Shown here: positions 43,334-52,731 of the stretch, piece after piece
Position numbering within the stretch: position 1 is the first letter of the stretch
How the letters are laid out: each line of letters starts with the position of its first letter
From: Vibrio hepatarius
GTDB lineage: Bacteria > Pseudomonadota > Gammaproteobacteria > Enterobacterales > Vibrionaceae
Direction of reading: 5' to 3'
DNA length: 64,000 nucleotides
Assembly: GCF_011806575.1 (NCBI RefSeq)
Contig: NZ_JAATOO010000005.1
Span: forward strand, 1 to 64,000
Program-made: the position numbers and the translations under genes
Notes under the pieces: generated by a model
The model's database searches: none
What the model was told of the DNA's origin: nothing
What the model saw: the letters and a program-made list of their open reading frames with translations, nothing else

Positions 43334-44146
43334 TTACATTAACCCTTTCCAGACTGCAGTCGCGCCGCTGACGGAACAAAGTAGTAACGCCCCCATACGA
43401 ATATGTTCTTTGGGCAGAGAATGCGTAGTCTTACGCGCCAGTTTGTAGCCAACCCAAGAGGCAGGAATAAGCGGGACCGTAATCCAAACATGGTGCCAAG
43501 AGAGGAATCCAGCGGGGATTTGAATGATCAACGAAATGATCGAACTGAAGACGAAAAACGCCGACAAGTTACCACGCAATTGGTTCGCTTCCTGATGTTG
43601 CAGCAGCAACGCCATCGGCGGCCCACCAATCGACGAGCTCGTACCAAAAAAGCCCGAAAAAAAACCAGCAATGGTCATTCGGCTCGGGGTTGGTTCAATG
43701 CGAAAAGGCAACAAACTCACTGCCACTGCGAATAGCACCAGCCCACCCAGCCATAAAGCCAGCATATCGGTTGACACCATCACCAACAGCACGCCACCCG
43801 CGAGCGATCCCGGCACCCTACCGATCAATGCCATTTTCAAGCCGCCAATCTCCACGCTATCTCGATGCTTTAACGCGTTCAGTAACGATATAAACAACGC
43901 CACCAAACAAATAGGTGCAGGCACGTAATCAGGCGAAATCAAAAACAATAACGGCGCAGCCACCACCGCTAAGCCAAAACCGATGGCGGTTTGAACAAAC
44001 GAACCGAGGAAAATTAACAGCGCAGCAATCAATGCTTCGGTGGAGATCCATTCAGCGAACATACACGAGGGAAACGTTAAGAAACATGTGCCCATCATAA
44101 AGGAAATGCGCTTGAATTGCTCAACATTCATCGCAAGATTAAACAC
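43334..44146 (-). CDS. TauE/SafE-family membrane transporter
   Basis: A 270-residue (longest reading) permease of the sulfite exporter TauE/SafE family with about eight helices. The two-repeat motif appears as FVQTAIGFGLAVVAAPLL (about 48-65) and GFFSGFFGTSSSIGGPPMALLL (about 161-182). The first 28 residues look unlike the family, so the true start may be the Met at 44062 (MFAEWISTE); no start has a good Shine-Dalgarno. The substrate is probably a small sulfur-containing or organic anion. It is divergent from norR, and its upstream region contains an FNR-like site. Confidence 0.8.
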   Translation of the reverse strand: MFNLAMNVEQFKRISFMMGTCFLTFPSCMFAEWISTEALIAALLIFLGSFVQTAIGFGLAVVAAPLLFLISPDYVPAPICLVALFISLLNALKHRDSVEIGGLKMALIGRVPGSLAGGVLLVMVSTDMLALWLGGLVLFAVAVSLLPFRIEPTPSRMTIAGFFSGFFGTSSSIGGPPMALLLQHQEANQLRGNLSAFFVFSSIISLIIQIPAGFLSWHHVWITVPLIPASWVGYKLARKTTHSLPKEHIRMGALLLCSVSGATAVWKGLM

Positions 44147-44197
44147 TTAATTAACATCTCTGTATCTTGCCTTTTCGGCGTAGTTCGCATCAACAAA

Positions 44198-44211
44198 TTG
44201 ACCTTAATCAA
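44198..44211. promoter_or_regulatory. FNR-type site upstream of norR
   Basis: TTGACCTTAATCAA differs from the FNR consensus TTGATNNNNATCAA at one base. It lies between the divergent TauE-type gene and norR, about 90 bases before norR, which fits oxygen-responsive control. Confidence 0.6.
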
Positions 44212-44238
44212 GCGAAAGGTGTTTATATCCTTTCGGAC

Positions 44239-44255
44239 GATGTAAAAAAGACAAC
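44239..44255. promoter_or_regulatory. NorR site 1 (upstream of norR)
   Basis: GATGTAAAAAAGACAAC contains GT-N7-AC, the NorR core. The identical 17-mer forms each arm of the inverted repeat upstream of hcp, so autoregulation is likely. Confidence 0.7.
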
Positions 44256-44269
44256 AGCTTGATAGGATT

Positions 44270-44286
44270 CTGGCACGTTTGTTCCG
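44270..44286 (+). promoter_or_regulatory. Sigma-54-like -24 element upstream of norR, imperfect -12
   Basis: CTGGCACG (44270-44277) is a perfect -24 element. The -12 position reads TTCCG where TTGCW is expected. It may be a weak sigma-54 promoter or a decayed one; it starts 29 bases before the norR start. Confidence 0.4.
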
Positions 44287-44298
44287 CTAGTAAAGTCA

Positions 44299-45828
44299 AT
44301 GAACCCAAATCTGAATAAAGTGCTGCTTGAGATAGCACTCAATCTTAGCTCTAACCTAAACAGTGAAGCCCAGTATCAACATCTCATCAACGGCATCGAC
44401 AAAGTCTTTCCTTGTGATGCGAGTGCCTTATTTGTGTTGGACGAAGACGGTTTTCTTACTCCCGTCGCCGTTAAGGGGCTTTCTGCCAGTGTTCTAGGTC
44501 GTCGATTTTTCCCCAAAGCGCACCCAAGACTGGAAGCTATCATGCAATCCAAGCAGCCAGTTCGCTTTGGTGCAGACTGCGAGTTGCCAGACCCCTTTAG
44601 CGGCGTACTACTCAGCGAAGAAGCTGAATTGGATGTACACGATTGCTTAGGTTGTAGCTTGTATGTTGACGGCCAACTGGTGGGCGTGTTGACGCTCGAC
44701 TCACTCACTGTTGGCGCATTTGATGTGATTGAATCCGTTACCCTTGAAACCTTCGCCGCGCTAGCCGCGGCAACGCTGCGTAACATTGGGCAGATCAAAG
44801 CGTTAAAAGCGCAGAACAAAAAACAAAAGAGCGTCACTCAGGCTTTGATCCAACAGGCACGCTCCAAGCAGGGTGAGATGGTTGGCTTAAGCCCACAAAT
44901 CCAGCAACTGCGCAATAATATTGAAACCGTCGCTAAGTCTGATTACGCGGTGCTGATCACTGGTGAAACCGGTGTCGGTAAAGAACTGGTCGCGCACAGC
45001 GTCCACGCCCAATCTAGCCGCCGTGACAAAGCGATGATTTACGTCAACTGCGCCGCACTACCGGAAGGGCTAGCGGAAAGCGAGCTGTTTGGCCACGTTA
45101 AAGGCGCGTTTACTGGCGCAAACAGCCACCGCGCGGGCAAGTTTGAACTGGCAGACGGCGGGACGATTTTCCTCGATGAAGTCGGCGAGTTGCCTTTGGT
45201 GTTGCAGGCTAAATTGCTGCGCGTAATTCAACAGGGCGAACTACAACGCGTCGGTAGCGATCAGCATCTGTTGGTGAACGTGCGTATTATCGCCGCAACC
45301 AACCGGTCACTAGAGCAAGAGGTCGAGCAAGGCCAGTTCCGCGCCGATCTATTCCACCGCCTGAACGTATTCCCAATCTCTGTTCCACCACTGCGCAAAC
45401 GTGAAGGAGACATTCCGGTACTGGCGGGCTATTTACTGGAAAAAGTTCGTAGTCAGTTTAATATTCCAAACCTGCACTTACACTCTAAGTCACTCACTTT
45501 ACTAGAAAAGCAACCTTGGCCGGGCAACGTGCGCGAACTGGAACACACTTTAACCCGCGCGGCGTTAAGAGCGATTCAAGAACAGCAGCAGATCATCAAA
45601 GTGAGCCATTTCGATAGCAGCCTAGCTAAGCAAGATGTCAAAAATACATCTAAGTATTTTCCCGATAATAGCCACGGTATGCGTTCGCTGGTTGAAAACT
45701 ATCAGAAAGACTTGATTGTCTATGCGCTTGAAAAATCGAACGGAACTTGGTCAAAAGCGGCTGAATTTCTGCAAATGGATCGAGGCAACCTATATCGCAT
45801 GGGTAAAAAATTCGACCTTTCAAACTAG
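44299..45828 (+). CDS. norR: Nitric-oxide-responsive sigma-54 activator NorR
   Basis: A 509-residue bacterial enhancer-binding protein. Domains in order are an N-terminal GAF domain (about 15-175) that senses NO through a non-heme iron, an AAA+ domain with Walker A GETGVGKE (about 221-228), the sigma-54-contacting GAFTGA loop (about 270-275), Walker [11 protein letters not shown] and the arginine-finger region, and a C-terminal Fis-type helix-turn-helix (about 475-507). The hcp-hcr operon begins 190 bases downstream with NorR sites and a sigma-54 promoter, so hcp-hcr is its obvious target. No norVW flavorubredoxin genes are adjacent. Confidence 0.95.
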   Translation: MNPNLNKVLLEIALNLSSNLNSEAQYQHLINGIDKVFPCDASALFVLDEDGFLTPVAVKGLSASVLGRRFFPKAHPRLEAIMQSKQPVRFGADCELPDPFSGVLLSEEAELDVHDCLGCSLYVDGQLVGVLTLDSLTVGAFDVIESVTLETFAALAAATLRNIGQIKALKAQNKKQKSVTQALIQQARSKQGEMVGLSPQIQQLRNNIETVAKSDYAVLITGETGVGKELVAHSVHAQSSRRDKAMIYVNCAALPEGLAESELFGHVKGAFTGANSHRAGKFELADGGTIFLDEVGELPLVLQAKLLRVIQQGELQRVGSDQHLLVNVRIIAATNRSLEQEVEQGQFRADLFHRLNVFPISVPPLRKREGDIPVLAGYLLEKVRSQFNIPNLHLHSKSLTLLEKQPWPGNVRELEHTLTRAALRAIQEQQQIIKVSHFDSSLAKQDVKNTSKYFPDNSHGMRSLVENYQKDLIVYALEKSNGTWSKAAEFLQMDRGNLYRMGKKFDLSN

Positions 45829-45843
45829 CCTTTAAGCACCTCC

Positions 45844-45883
45844 GATGTAAAAAAGACAACAATGGCGTTGTCTTTTTTACATC
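45844..45883. promoter_or_regulatory. Paired NorR sites forming a 17-bp inverted repeat, also terminator-shaped
   Basis: GATGTAAAAAAGACAAC (45844-45860) is repeated perfectly inverted at 45867-45883 around AATGGC. Each arm has a GT-N7-AC NorR core. As RNA, the GACAAC/GTTGTC stem followed by six U residues would terminate norR, whose stop lies 15 bases upstream. The element lies 52-107 bases before the hcp sigma-54 promoter, a normal enhancer distance. Confidence 0.75.
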
Positions 45884-45934
45884 ACACACATGCCAAAATA
45901 AGAACAAAGTCTTTAAAATTCATATGGTTAACTA

Positions 45935-45951
45935 TTGGCACATAATCTGCT
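45935..45951 (+). promoter_or_regulatory. Sigma-54 promoter of hcp-hcr
   Basis: TTGGCAC-N6-TGCT has the GG and GC doublets 12 bases apart, as sigma-54 requires. It lies about 70 bases before hcp. Confidence 0.85.
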
Positions 45952-46021
45952 CTAACAGTGACATCGAAAAGAGAAGCGGCTCGACCGCAAATAAAGAACT
46001 TACTGTTATTGGAGAAGCGCA

Positions 46022-47683
46022 ATGTTCTGTATTCAATGTGAACAGACTATTCAAACCCCTACCGTTAAAGGCTGCTCATTCGCACAAGGTATGTGTGGTA
46101 AAACTTCCGAAGTATCCGACCTACAAGACGTACTGGTTTACACCCTACAAGGTGTTTCTTACTGGGCAGAACAAGCACTACGCTTTGATATCGTTGACGA
46201 CGAAGTCAACCAATGGGCACCAAGAGCCTTCTTCTCTACATTGACCAACGTGAACTTTGACCCTGAGCGAATTCTGGAACTGTCTGCTCAGGCGGCGACC
46301 TTCAAAGCTCGCCTAAAAGAACAAACTCTTGCAGCCGCTAAGCTGTCTGACACCAGCATCGACAACATCCCGGCAGTTGCAGACTTCGAGCTACCGCAAA
46401 GCGCAGAAGAGATTCTAACGTTCGCGCCTCAAGTGGCGGTAAACCGCGGTTACCAAAACATTAGCGAAGACGTAATTGGTCTACGCCTACTGTGTCTGTA
46501 CGGCTTGAAGGGTGCAGCGGCTTATATGGAGCATGCTCGCGTACTGGAACAAACGGACAACGACATTTACGCCCAATACCACCAAATCATGGCTTGGTTA
46601 GGCACTGATCCAGAAGACCTAGGCGCACTGCTAGATTGCTCGATGCAAATCGGTTTGATGAACTACAAAGTCATGGAAATGCTCGACCACGGTGAAACCA
46701 AAACTTTTGGTCACCCAGAGCCAACCCAAGTGAACGTAAAAACCGTTCAAGGCAAGTGTATTCTGGTTTCTGGTCACGACTTGCATGACCTAGAAAAAAT
46801 CCTGCAACAAACCGAAGGTAAAGGTATTAACGTCTACACCAACGGCGAAATGCTGCCAGCCCACGGTTATCCAGAACTTAAGAAATACCCACACCTAGTG
46901 GGCAACTACGGCAGCGCATGGCAAAACCAACAGAAGGAGTTCGCGAACTTCCCAGGTGCGATTGTGATGACGTCAAACTGCTTGCTGAACCCGAATGTTG
47001 GTCAATACGCAGACCGCTTATTCACTCGTAGCATCGTGGGCTGGCCGGGCGTAGCACACATTGAAGGTGACGATTTCAGCCAAGTGATCGAATGTGCATT
47101 GGCACAACCGGGCTTCCAGCATAACGAGATCGAACAGATGATCACGGTTGGTTTTGGTCGTAATGCACTGATGAGCGCGGCACCTGCGGTGGTTGAGCAA
47201 GTAAAAGCGGGTAACATCAAACACTTCTTCCTTGTCGGCGGTTGTGATGGTGATAAATCTGAACGTAGCTACTACACCGACTTTACTGCAAGTGCACCAG
47301 ATGACACGCTGATCCTAACGCTGGCCTGTGGTAAGTTCCGCTTCAACAAAAACCAATTTGGCGACATCAACGGCATCCCTCGCCTGTTAGACGTTGGTCA
47401 ATGTAACGACGCTTACTCAGCAATCCAATTGGCTCTTGCACTATCAAAAGAGTTTGACTGCGACATCAATGAACTACCATTAACGCTGGTTCTGTCTTGG
47501 TTCGAGCAAAAAGCCATCGTGATCCTGCTGACGCTGTTTGCACTGGGCGTAAAAGGCATTTACACCGGTCCAACCGCGCCTGCATTCCTAACCGATAACC
47601 TAATTAAGATCATCCAAGACAAGTTCGATATGCGCAGTATCGGCAACGTTGAAGACGATCTAAAAACTATCCTTGCAGCTTAA
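46022..47683 (+). CDS. hcp: Hybrid cluster protein (hydroxylamine reductase / S-nitrosylase)
   Basis: A 553-residue iron-sulfur enzyme. The N-terminal cysteines C3, C6, C18 and C25 follow the C-x2-C-x11-C-x6-C pattern of class II Hcp, which binds a [2Fe-2S] cluster. Ligands of the hybrid 4Fe-2S-2O cluster lie in [49 protein letters not shown] and [11 protein letters not shown]. Hcp reduces NO or hydroxylamine anaerobically and drives protein S-nitrosylation in E. coli. GGAG lies seven bases before the ATG. It is controlled by NorR and sigma-54 as shown by the upstream sites. Confidence 0.97.
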   Translation: MFCIQCEQTIQTPTVKGCSFAQGMCGKTSEVSDLQDVLVYTLQGVSYWAEQALRFDIVDDEVNQWAPRAFFSTLTNVNFDPERILELSAQAATFKARLKEQTLAAAKLSDTSIDNIPAVADFELPQSAEEILTFAPQVAVNRGYQNISEDVIGLRLLCLYGLKGAAAYMEHARVLEQTDNDIYAQYHQIMAWLGTDPEDLGALLDCSMQIGLMNYKVMEMLDHGETKTFGHPEPTQVNVKTVQGKCILVSGHDLHDLEKILQQTEGKGINVYTNGEMLPAHGYPELKKYPHLVGNYGSAWQNQQKEFANFPGAIVMTSNCLLNPNVGQYADRLFTRSIVGWPGVAHIEGDDFSQVIECALAQPGFQHNEIEQMITVGFGRNALMSAAPAVVEQVKAGNIKHFFLVGGCDGDKSERSYYTDFTASAPDDTLILTLACGKFRFNKNQFGDINGIPRLLDVGQCNDAYSAIQLALALSKEFDCDINELPLTLVLSWFEQKAIVILLTLFALGVKGIYTGPTAPAFLTDNLIKIIQDKFDMRSIGNVEDDLKTILAA

Positions 47684-47698
47684 ATCCCTGCTGTCCCT

Positions 47699-47728
47699 TG
47701 CCCGGCCAAATTTTTGGCTGGGCACTTT
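47699..47728 (+). terminator. Intercistronic hairpin between hcp and hcr
   Basis: TGCCCGGCCA pairs with TGGCTGGGCA with one G-U pair, followed by CTTTTG. It is probably a partial terminator or mRNA stabiliser that sets the hcp:hcr ratio. Confidence 0.6.
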
Positions 47729-47744
47729 TGTATGAGAGAACTCC

Positions 47745-48791
47745 ATGATTAATGAATGGCAAAATAATCAGCCTACGACGCTGCACTGCATCGACAAGTG
47801 GCAGGAAACTTCTGATACCTTTAGTTTTAAGCTAGCGAGCAACCAATCCGATCCGAATGGGCAAGAGCCGCTCACATTCGATTTTAAACCGGGACAGTTT
47901 GTTTCATTGGGGTTTGAACTGGCTGGCAAGATGGAATATCGCGCCTACTCGATCAGCTCGACGCCGGCAGAACACTTTCTGCAACTGACGGTTAAACGCG
48001 TTGATGGCGGCTTGGTATCGAATCATATGATCGACAACTTTAATGTCGGTGATGAAGTGGCGGTACTAGCACCAACGGGGCCATTTAACTCCGTAGATTG
48101 CGTACCAAAGTCCAAAGTTGCGCTGCTAAGCGCCGGGTGTGGTATCACGCCAGTAATATCGATGGCAAAAACTTGGTTAAAAGAGCAGGCAAACATCGAA
48201 ATTACTTTTATCCATATGGCGAAAAGCAGCGAACAGACGATTTATTTCGATGAACTTGAGACGCTACACGCCTTGTACCCAAACTTCAATTTGCGCTTAC
48301 TGCTCAAAGACAACACGGCGACAACGCATCCCCAAGGACGCTTGGACAAAGAATGGTTAAGCGCATTATGTCCTGATCTATGCGAACGGACGGTTTATCT
48401 GTGTGGTCCAACGCAGTTCATGCAGGATATGGAACAGAACGCCTTAGCACTTGGGGTTGAGCCATCGCAGTTCCATCAAGAGAGTTTTACACCAATTGAA
48501 GCGCATACAGAAAACAGCGGCGGTGGCGCAGTGCAGTTTGAAGTCCCTGCCTTCGGTGTGGCAACACAAGTCGAACAAGGCGCGACGTTAGCCGATGTGC
48601 TGGAAGAAAATGGCGTACCAATCATCATTGCCTGTCGTAGTGGCATGTGTGGCTCTTGCAAATGTAAGGTAACCAAAGGCGAAGTAAGCCGAACCAGTAC
48701 AGAAACGCTGACAGAAGAAGAACTGGCGCAAGGCTATACCCTCGCCTGCTCAAGCCAGATACAAAGTGACGTCGAAGTGTCACTCACTTAA
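47745..48791 (+). CDS. hcr: NADH oxidoreductase Hcr
   Basis: A 348-residue electron-transfer partner of Hcp. An N-terminal FAD domain (about 12-110, with RAYSISSTP) leads to an NAD domain (about 115-230, with LLSAGCGITPVISM and VYLCGPTQFMQDM). A C-terminal plant-type [2Fe-2S] ferredoxin domain has ligands in CRSGMCGSCKCKV (about 298-310) and LACSSQ (about 333). This order is that of E. coli Hcr. It sits in an operon with hcp and ends at a bidirectional terminator. Confidence 0.95.
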   Translation: MINEWQNNQPTTLHCIDKWQETSDTFSFKLASNQSDPNGQEPLTFDFKPGQFVSLGFELAGKMEYRAYSISSTPAEHFLQLTVKRVDGGLVSNHMIDNFNVGDEVAVLAPTGPFNSVDCVPKSKVALLSAGCGITPVISMAKTWLKEQANIEITFIHMAKSSEQTIYFDELETLHALYPNFNLRLLLKDNTATTHPQGRLDKEWLSALCPDLCERTVYLCGPTQFMQDMEQNALALGVEPSQFHQESFTPIEAHTENSGGGAVQFEVPAFGVATQVEQGATLADVLEENGVPIIIACRSGMCGSCKCKVTKGEVSRTSTETLTEEELAQGYTLACSSQIQSDVEVSLT

Positions 48792-48801
48792 CGCATACAC
48801 A

Positions 48802-48831
48802 AAAAAGCGCCGGTCTAAATCGGCGCTTTTT
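48802..48831. terminator. Bidirectional terminator after hcr
   Basis: AAAAAGCGCCG / CGGCGCTTTTTT around an eight-base loop; it serves hcr and the convergent deacylase gene. Confidence 0.93.
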
Positions 48832-48837
48832 AGCTGC

Positions 48838-49836
48838 TTATCGAATCAGTCTAACCACCAGCGAACCGGGCGCTCTGACCGATTCAACATTGTGGCTGAT
48901 CACTGTGCCATCGATTGGCGAACGATAGGTTTCGACTTCATCACCAAAACTGTTGTATTGCGTTGCCAGCGTTTGCCCTTCGCTCACGCGGTCCATCAAT
49001 TCAACGTGACAAATCACAAATCCACCTTGGCTCGCACGGACGCTGACAATCTCGTTACCTTCCACGCAAGGAGTCGGCGCAGAGTCAACGCTGCCGGCAA
49101 TCACTTCATAAGCTTTCAGAATATTGAGTACGCCACGTGTCGCTCTGTCGACCATCTCTAAGTCGGTGTAACGCCCGATACCGACTTCGATGGTAATAGA
49201 AGCGATCCCCGCTCGGTTATAGACGGTTTCAAGAATCCCAGGGTCGCCCGGGTCGTTAAGAATCACATCAGGATTGATCAACCTTGCCATGCTAATCGCA
49301 TCTTCTAAACGGTAGTCGGCAAACGCATAAAGCGGATACGCCGAGCCGCTGGTTTGAGAGTGAAGATCAATCGCTAGGTCTGCGTTTGGCTTGAGCAGAT
49401 TTTCCCACAAACTATTCGCGTAACGACTGGCATCATCACCGTTTGGACTGCCGGGAAACACTCGGTTTAAGTTGGCAGAAGAGCTATCCGGTGCCGCGGA
49501 ATGAAAGTCACGACTATGACGGGCAATCCCCGACAGGTTAACCGTTGGTACAATCGTCACCACGCCAGCGATCTCTTTACCCACCAACTCGCGCGCTAAA
49601 CGTTGTGCGGTAAGAATGCCGTTTTGTTCATCACCGTGAACACCCGCTGTGATCACAAAGCGTTTCCCCTCTTTTGCCCCTTTAAACACTCTGACAGGCA
49701 GGGTTTGTGGATGACCAATCGCATCGGTTGCGACGGCAAACCAGAACTTATACTCTCCGGCGTTTAGTGAGTTCACATCCAGAGCCTGGATGGTCGGGTA
49801 CATTGGCACAATGCACTCGTTGAGAGGTTTGGTCAT
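48838..49836 (-). CDS. Succinylglutamate desuccinylase/aspartoacylase-family zinc hydrolase
   Basis: A 332-residue M14-type enzyme starting MTKPLNECIVP at 49836, with GGAG seven bases upstream. Zinc ligands are in AGVHGDEQNG (His and Glu, about 68-77) and AIDLHSQTSG (His, about 158-167). The catalytic Glu is probably that in SITIEVGIG. The C-terminal beta domain (about 255-332) ends GSLVVRLIR. The family deacylates N-acyl amino acids. The substrate is not readable; the neighbour upstream is an EamA-type exporter, with which it may form a unit (95 bases apart, 59 to the exporter stop). Confidence 0.85.
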   Translation of the reverse strand: MTKPLNECIVPMYPTIQALDVNSLNAGEYKFWFAVATDAIGHPQTLPVRVFKGAKEGKRFVITAGVHGDEQNGILTAQRLARELVGKEIAGVVTIVPTVNLSGIARHSRDFHSAAPDSSSANLNRVFPGSPNGDDASRYANSLWENLLKPNADLAIDLHSQTSGSAYPLYAFADYRLEDAISMARLINPDVILNDPGDPGILETVYNRAGIASITIEVGIGRYTDLEMVDRATRGVLNILKAYEVIAGSVDSAPTPCVEGNEIVSVRASQGGFVICHVELMDRVSEGQTLATQYNSFGDEVETYRSPIDGTVISHNVESVRAPGSLVVRLIR

Positions 49837-49895
49837 TGACATCTCCATAGCTTGCGGGCTCGACCGAATGACCATCCAGTATAATCTCAGCGATG

Positions 49896-50801
49896 TTAAT
49901 TTTCACGAACAGATGTGACAACTACGCTCACAAGAATTAACCCTCCTCCCAACAATTGCAGCGCCGATAATGACTCCTGCAGCCACAACATAGCAAACAG
50001 AGCGCCAAACAATGGTTCGCTGCCCATCAATAAAGAGACCCGTGTGGGTGACGTTTTTCTCACCGCGTAATTCTGCACGTAGAACGCAAACAAGGTACAA
50101 AACAGCACCAGATAGGCGACGATCAACCAAAACTCCTGTTCTACTGGCAGCACGAATTGTGAACTCGGCAAATAGCCCCACGCCGCGACCAATGCGACCA
50201 GCGCCACTACCAACGACTGCAGACAGGTAAGCGTTGAGGTTGTGATCCTTTTACCTTCGGTAAACCGCTTGGTTGACGTCACCATCAACGCCCTCAATAG
50301 CGCAGCGGTGAGGATCAAGTAGTCACCTCGATTTAGTGACAGCTCAAAGCCTTGTTTGCTGGTCAGCAGTAATACGCCGACAACACTGCATAGCGTGAGC
50401 ACTAACAAGGTATTACTCACGCGCTTTTTATTGATCACCAACTCCGCAAACGCCGTTAGAATCACGCTTAAGCTGATCAAAAAAGCTGCATTAGACGCCG
50501 AGGTTTGCGCTACTCCGAACACTTCGCATAAAAAAATCGCCGAGAGAATAAAACCGGTCGGTATCGCAATTGACCAGTCTTGATTCAGACCTCGACGAAA
50601 ATCTCGAATCACCACAGGTAAGATGGACAAAAAAGTGATTGAGAAACGAATCGCAATAAACACCAAAACACTGGTATACAGCAACGCACTTTTGGTGAGT
50701 CCATAACTGGTTCCCCAAAATACCGCCACCAGCAATAACAGCCCTTCGGTTACCGGTAGGCGAACTCCTCGCCTTAAATATGAACTCTCTGCCGTGGTCA
50801 T
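49896..50801 (-). CDS. EamA/DMT-superfamily transporter
   Basis: A 301-residue ten-helix permease of the drug/metabolite transporter superfamily, probably exporting a metabolite. The start at 50801 (MTTAESSYLRRG) has AGGAG six bases upstream. The frame open beyond it runs antisense into the LysR gene and is not part of the protein. The two EamA repeats start with LLLVAVFWGTSYGLTKSALL (about 21-40) and with the second-half RGDYLILTAALLRALMV. It is divergent from the LysR gene at 50896, its likely regulator. Confidence 0.88.
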   Translation of the reverse strand: MTTAESSYLRRGVRLPVTEGLLLLVAVFWGTSYGLTKSALLYTSVLVFIAIRFSITFLSILPVVIRDFRRGLNQDWSIAIPTGFILSAIFLCEVFGVAQTSASNAAFLISLSVILTAFAELVINKKRVSNTLLVLTLCSVVGVLLLTSKQGFELSLNRGDYLILTAALLRALMVTSTKRFTEGKRITTSTLTCLQSLVVALVALVAAWGYLPSSQFVLPVEQEFWLIVAYLVLFCTLFAFYVQNYAVRKTSPTRVSLLMGSEPLFGALFAMLWLQESLSALQLLGGGLILVSVVVTSVREN

Positions 50802-50895
50802 CGCCGTCTCCTTTTGGCTTACATATTGACTTAAGCAGTATCTATAAGTAACCATACCGAAACAATACAGCCATTGCGCAAAGGATAATTGCATT

Positions 50896-51816
50896 ATGGA
50901 TACAAATAAGCTCATCCCTTTATTGTCAGAGATGGCAGTTTTCGTGCAGGTGGTTGAGTCAGGGAGTTTCTCAGCCGCAGCGACGAAACTTGGCGTCGCT
51001 CCGTCATCAATAAGCCGTTCAATTGCGCGGTTGGAGGGTGCGCTGGAAGAGAAACTACTTGAACGCACCACGCGCCAGATGCGTTTAAGTGCAACAGGTC
51101 AGCAAGTCTTTAACCTTTGTCGCGATATGCTTAGTGCGGCGAAGCTGGCGGTATCTGCGGCTCAGGTCGACAAAGCAACTGTCTCTGGTTCGCTGCGAGT
51201 CGCCGCGCCCAAAGCGTGGTCGAGACAAGTATTGATGCCGCACATTCTCGATTTCAGCGCCGCGTACCCTCAAGTTGAGTTGCAACTGAAAGTCGCTGAT
51301 CATTACATTGATCCGATCGGCGATGAAGTCGACGTCATCATCCATATCACTGAAACGCCAGTGGTGGGACTGATCGCTAAACCGCTGGGCAGTTATAAGT
51401 TGGTGCTGTGCGCCAGCCCAAGCTATCTCGCGCAACATGGCGAGCTTAACCACCCGAGCGAGCTAAGCGAACACAATTGCATCCGCTTAGGTGAAGACCC
51501 TAAAGATTGCATTTGGGAATTTTTGCGCCACGAAGAAAAGCACTCGATTGGTATTCGCGGCAGTTTCGCCGTCAACCACAGTGAGTTGCGCCGAGAAGCG
51601 ATGTTGCGAGGGATGGGAGTTACCGTTTTACCTGAGTTCACGATTCGTGATTATATTACGTCAGGTGAAGTAGTCGAACTATTGCCAGAATGGCGCTTAT
51701 TAGGGCGTTATCAGGGGCAAGTCGTGGCTCAGTATGCACAATCAAAATACATCCCGAGCCAGATTAAGGTATTCATCGAGTTTTTGCAGTCTCGCTTAGC
51801 GCAACTTAGCGTGTAG
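50896..51816 (+). CDS. LysR-family transcriptional regulator
   Basis: A 306-residue regulator of the CrgA/AaeR-like LysR group. The helix-turn-helix is FVQVVESGSFSAAATKLGVA followed by PSSISRSIARLE (about 16-47). The effector domain starts at about residue 93 (SLRVAAPKAWSRQVLMPHI). It is divergent from the EamA exporter gene across a 94-base gap, the common arrangement for a regulator and its target. Its 3' end overlaps the convergent Gfo/Idh gene by 21 bases. Confidence 0.9.
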   Translation: MDTNKLIPLLSEMAVFVQVVESGSFSAAATKLGVAPSSISRSIARLEGALEEKLLERTTRQMRLSATGQQVFNLCRDMLSAAKLAVSAAQVDKATVSGSLRVAAPKAWSRQVLMPHILDFSAAYPQVELQLKVADHYIDPIGDEVDVIIHITETPVVGLIAKPLGSYKLVLCASPSYLAQHGELNHPSELSEHNCIRLGEDPKDCIWEFLRHEEKHSIGIRGSFAVNHSELRREAMLRGMGVTVLPEFTIRDYITSGEVVELLPEWRLLGRYQGQVVAQYAQSKYIPSQIKVFIEFLQSRLAQLSV

Positions 51817-52725
51817 CTTTTCGACTAAGCGTTCTGCCAGTTGGTGACTGGCGATATTTCTCACCATCACCGAAGTGTCGAGTTTGCCTTGCTCGATCAC
51901 TTGAATCCAGTCTGCGATCATCGCCTCAAAACCTTTGCTCGCTAACATTGGTGTCCAGTCTTTCAAACGCAGTACCGATTCCTCGCCGTTTTGCCAACAA
52001 CGACCTTGAGTGAACGAATCAAACTCAAACGCTTGGTTGGTGTAGCTGGCGGATACGCGCTCTGAGGTAATACCAAACTGGCGGTTCATCGACGCGTGTA
52101 AAAGAGTGTTACCCACTTGCCACTGTACATCTAACCGCGCCAGTTGCTGACCTGAAAACTGCTGGGTGACGTAGACATCATCCAACGTCGTTTTGGCGTT
52201 TAGATTGATGCTATCCAAAGGATGAATAAAGTCGTCGAACACAAAGGTACGAATCTTACCCGGAAGGTCCAACCGATGTTTTTCCCAGCGTAATGACAGC
52301 AAATCGCCACATTGACCGAATTGGTACTCTGGCATCGATTGGTTAAAAAGTGGGATATGGCGGCGATTAAAGCCAACGTAAAGCGGCGTCCGATGCCGTT
52401 CGGCGAGCTCATACAACTCTTCTACGTCCGCCGCGCTATCGGCGAGTGGTTTATCGACAAACGTCGGAATGCCCAGCTTAAGAAAGTAACCGGCGATCTG
52501 GGTATGTACAGACGTCGCCGCGTGTACCATTACGGCGTCAACACCCAGCTCCACTAATTGACGATAATCTTGGCAAGATTGGGAGACTCGGTATTTTTGG
52601 CTTAACTGCGCCAACGTCTGTGCATTACGGGTGCAAAATATCGGTTCGACATTGTCTAGCTGGCTAATGATGGGCAAATACGCTTTCTGCGCAATGTCAC
52701 CTAAACCAATGATTCCGATCTTCAT
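51796..52725 (-). CDS. Gfo/Idh/MocA-family NAD(P)-dependent oxidoreductase
   Basis: A 309-residue dehydrogenase. The Rossmann motif is IGIIGLGDIAQKAYLP (about 3-18). The mid-domain VHAATSVHTQIAGYFL and FVDKPLADSAADVEELYE (about 89-106) contain the family Glu/Asp-Lys-Pro signature (here DKP). The region after residue 125 is the substrate-binding domain. It is the second gene of a unit with an MFS transporter six bases upstream, so the pair probably imports and oxidises a sugar or polyol derivative (inference). The 3' end overlaps the LysR gene by 21 bases. Confidence 0.88.
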   Translation of the reverse strand: MKIGIIGLGDIAQKAYLPIISQLDNVEPIFCTRNAQTLAQLSQKYRVSQSCQDYRQLVELGVDAVMVHAATSVHTQIAGYFLKLGIPTFVDKPLADSAADVEELYELAERHRTPLYVGFNRRHIPLFNQSMPEYQFGQCGDLLSLRWEKHRLDLPGKIRTFVFDDFIHPLDSINLNAKTTLDDVYVTQQFSGQQLARLDVQWQVGNTLLHASMNRQFGITSERVSASYTNQAFEFDSFTQGRCWQNGEESVLRLKDWTPMLASKGFEAMIADWIQVIEQGKLDTSVMVRNIASHQLAERLVEKLHAKLR

Positions 52726-52731
52726 CTTAGA

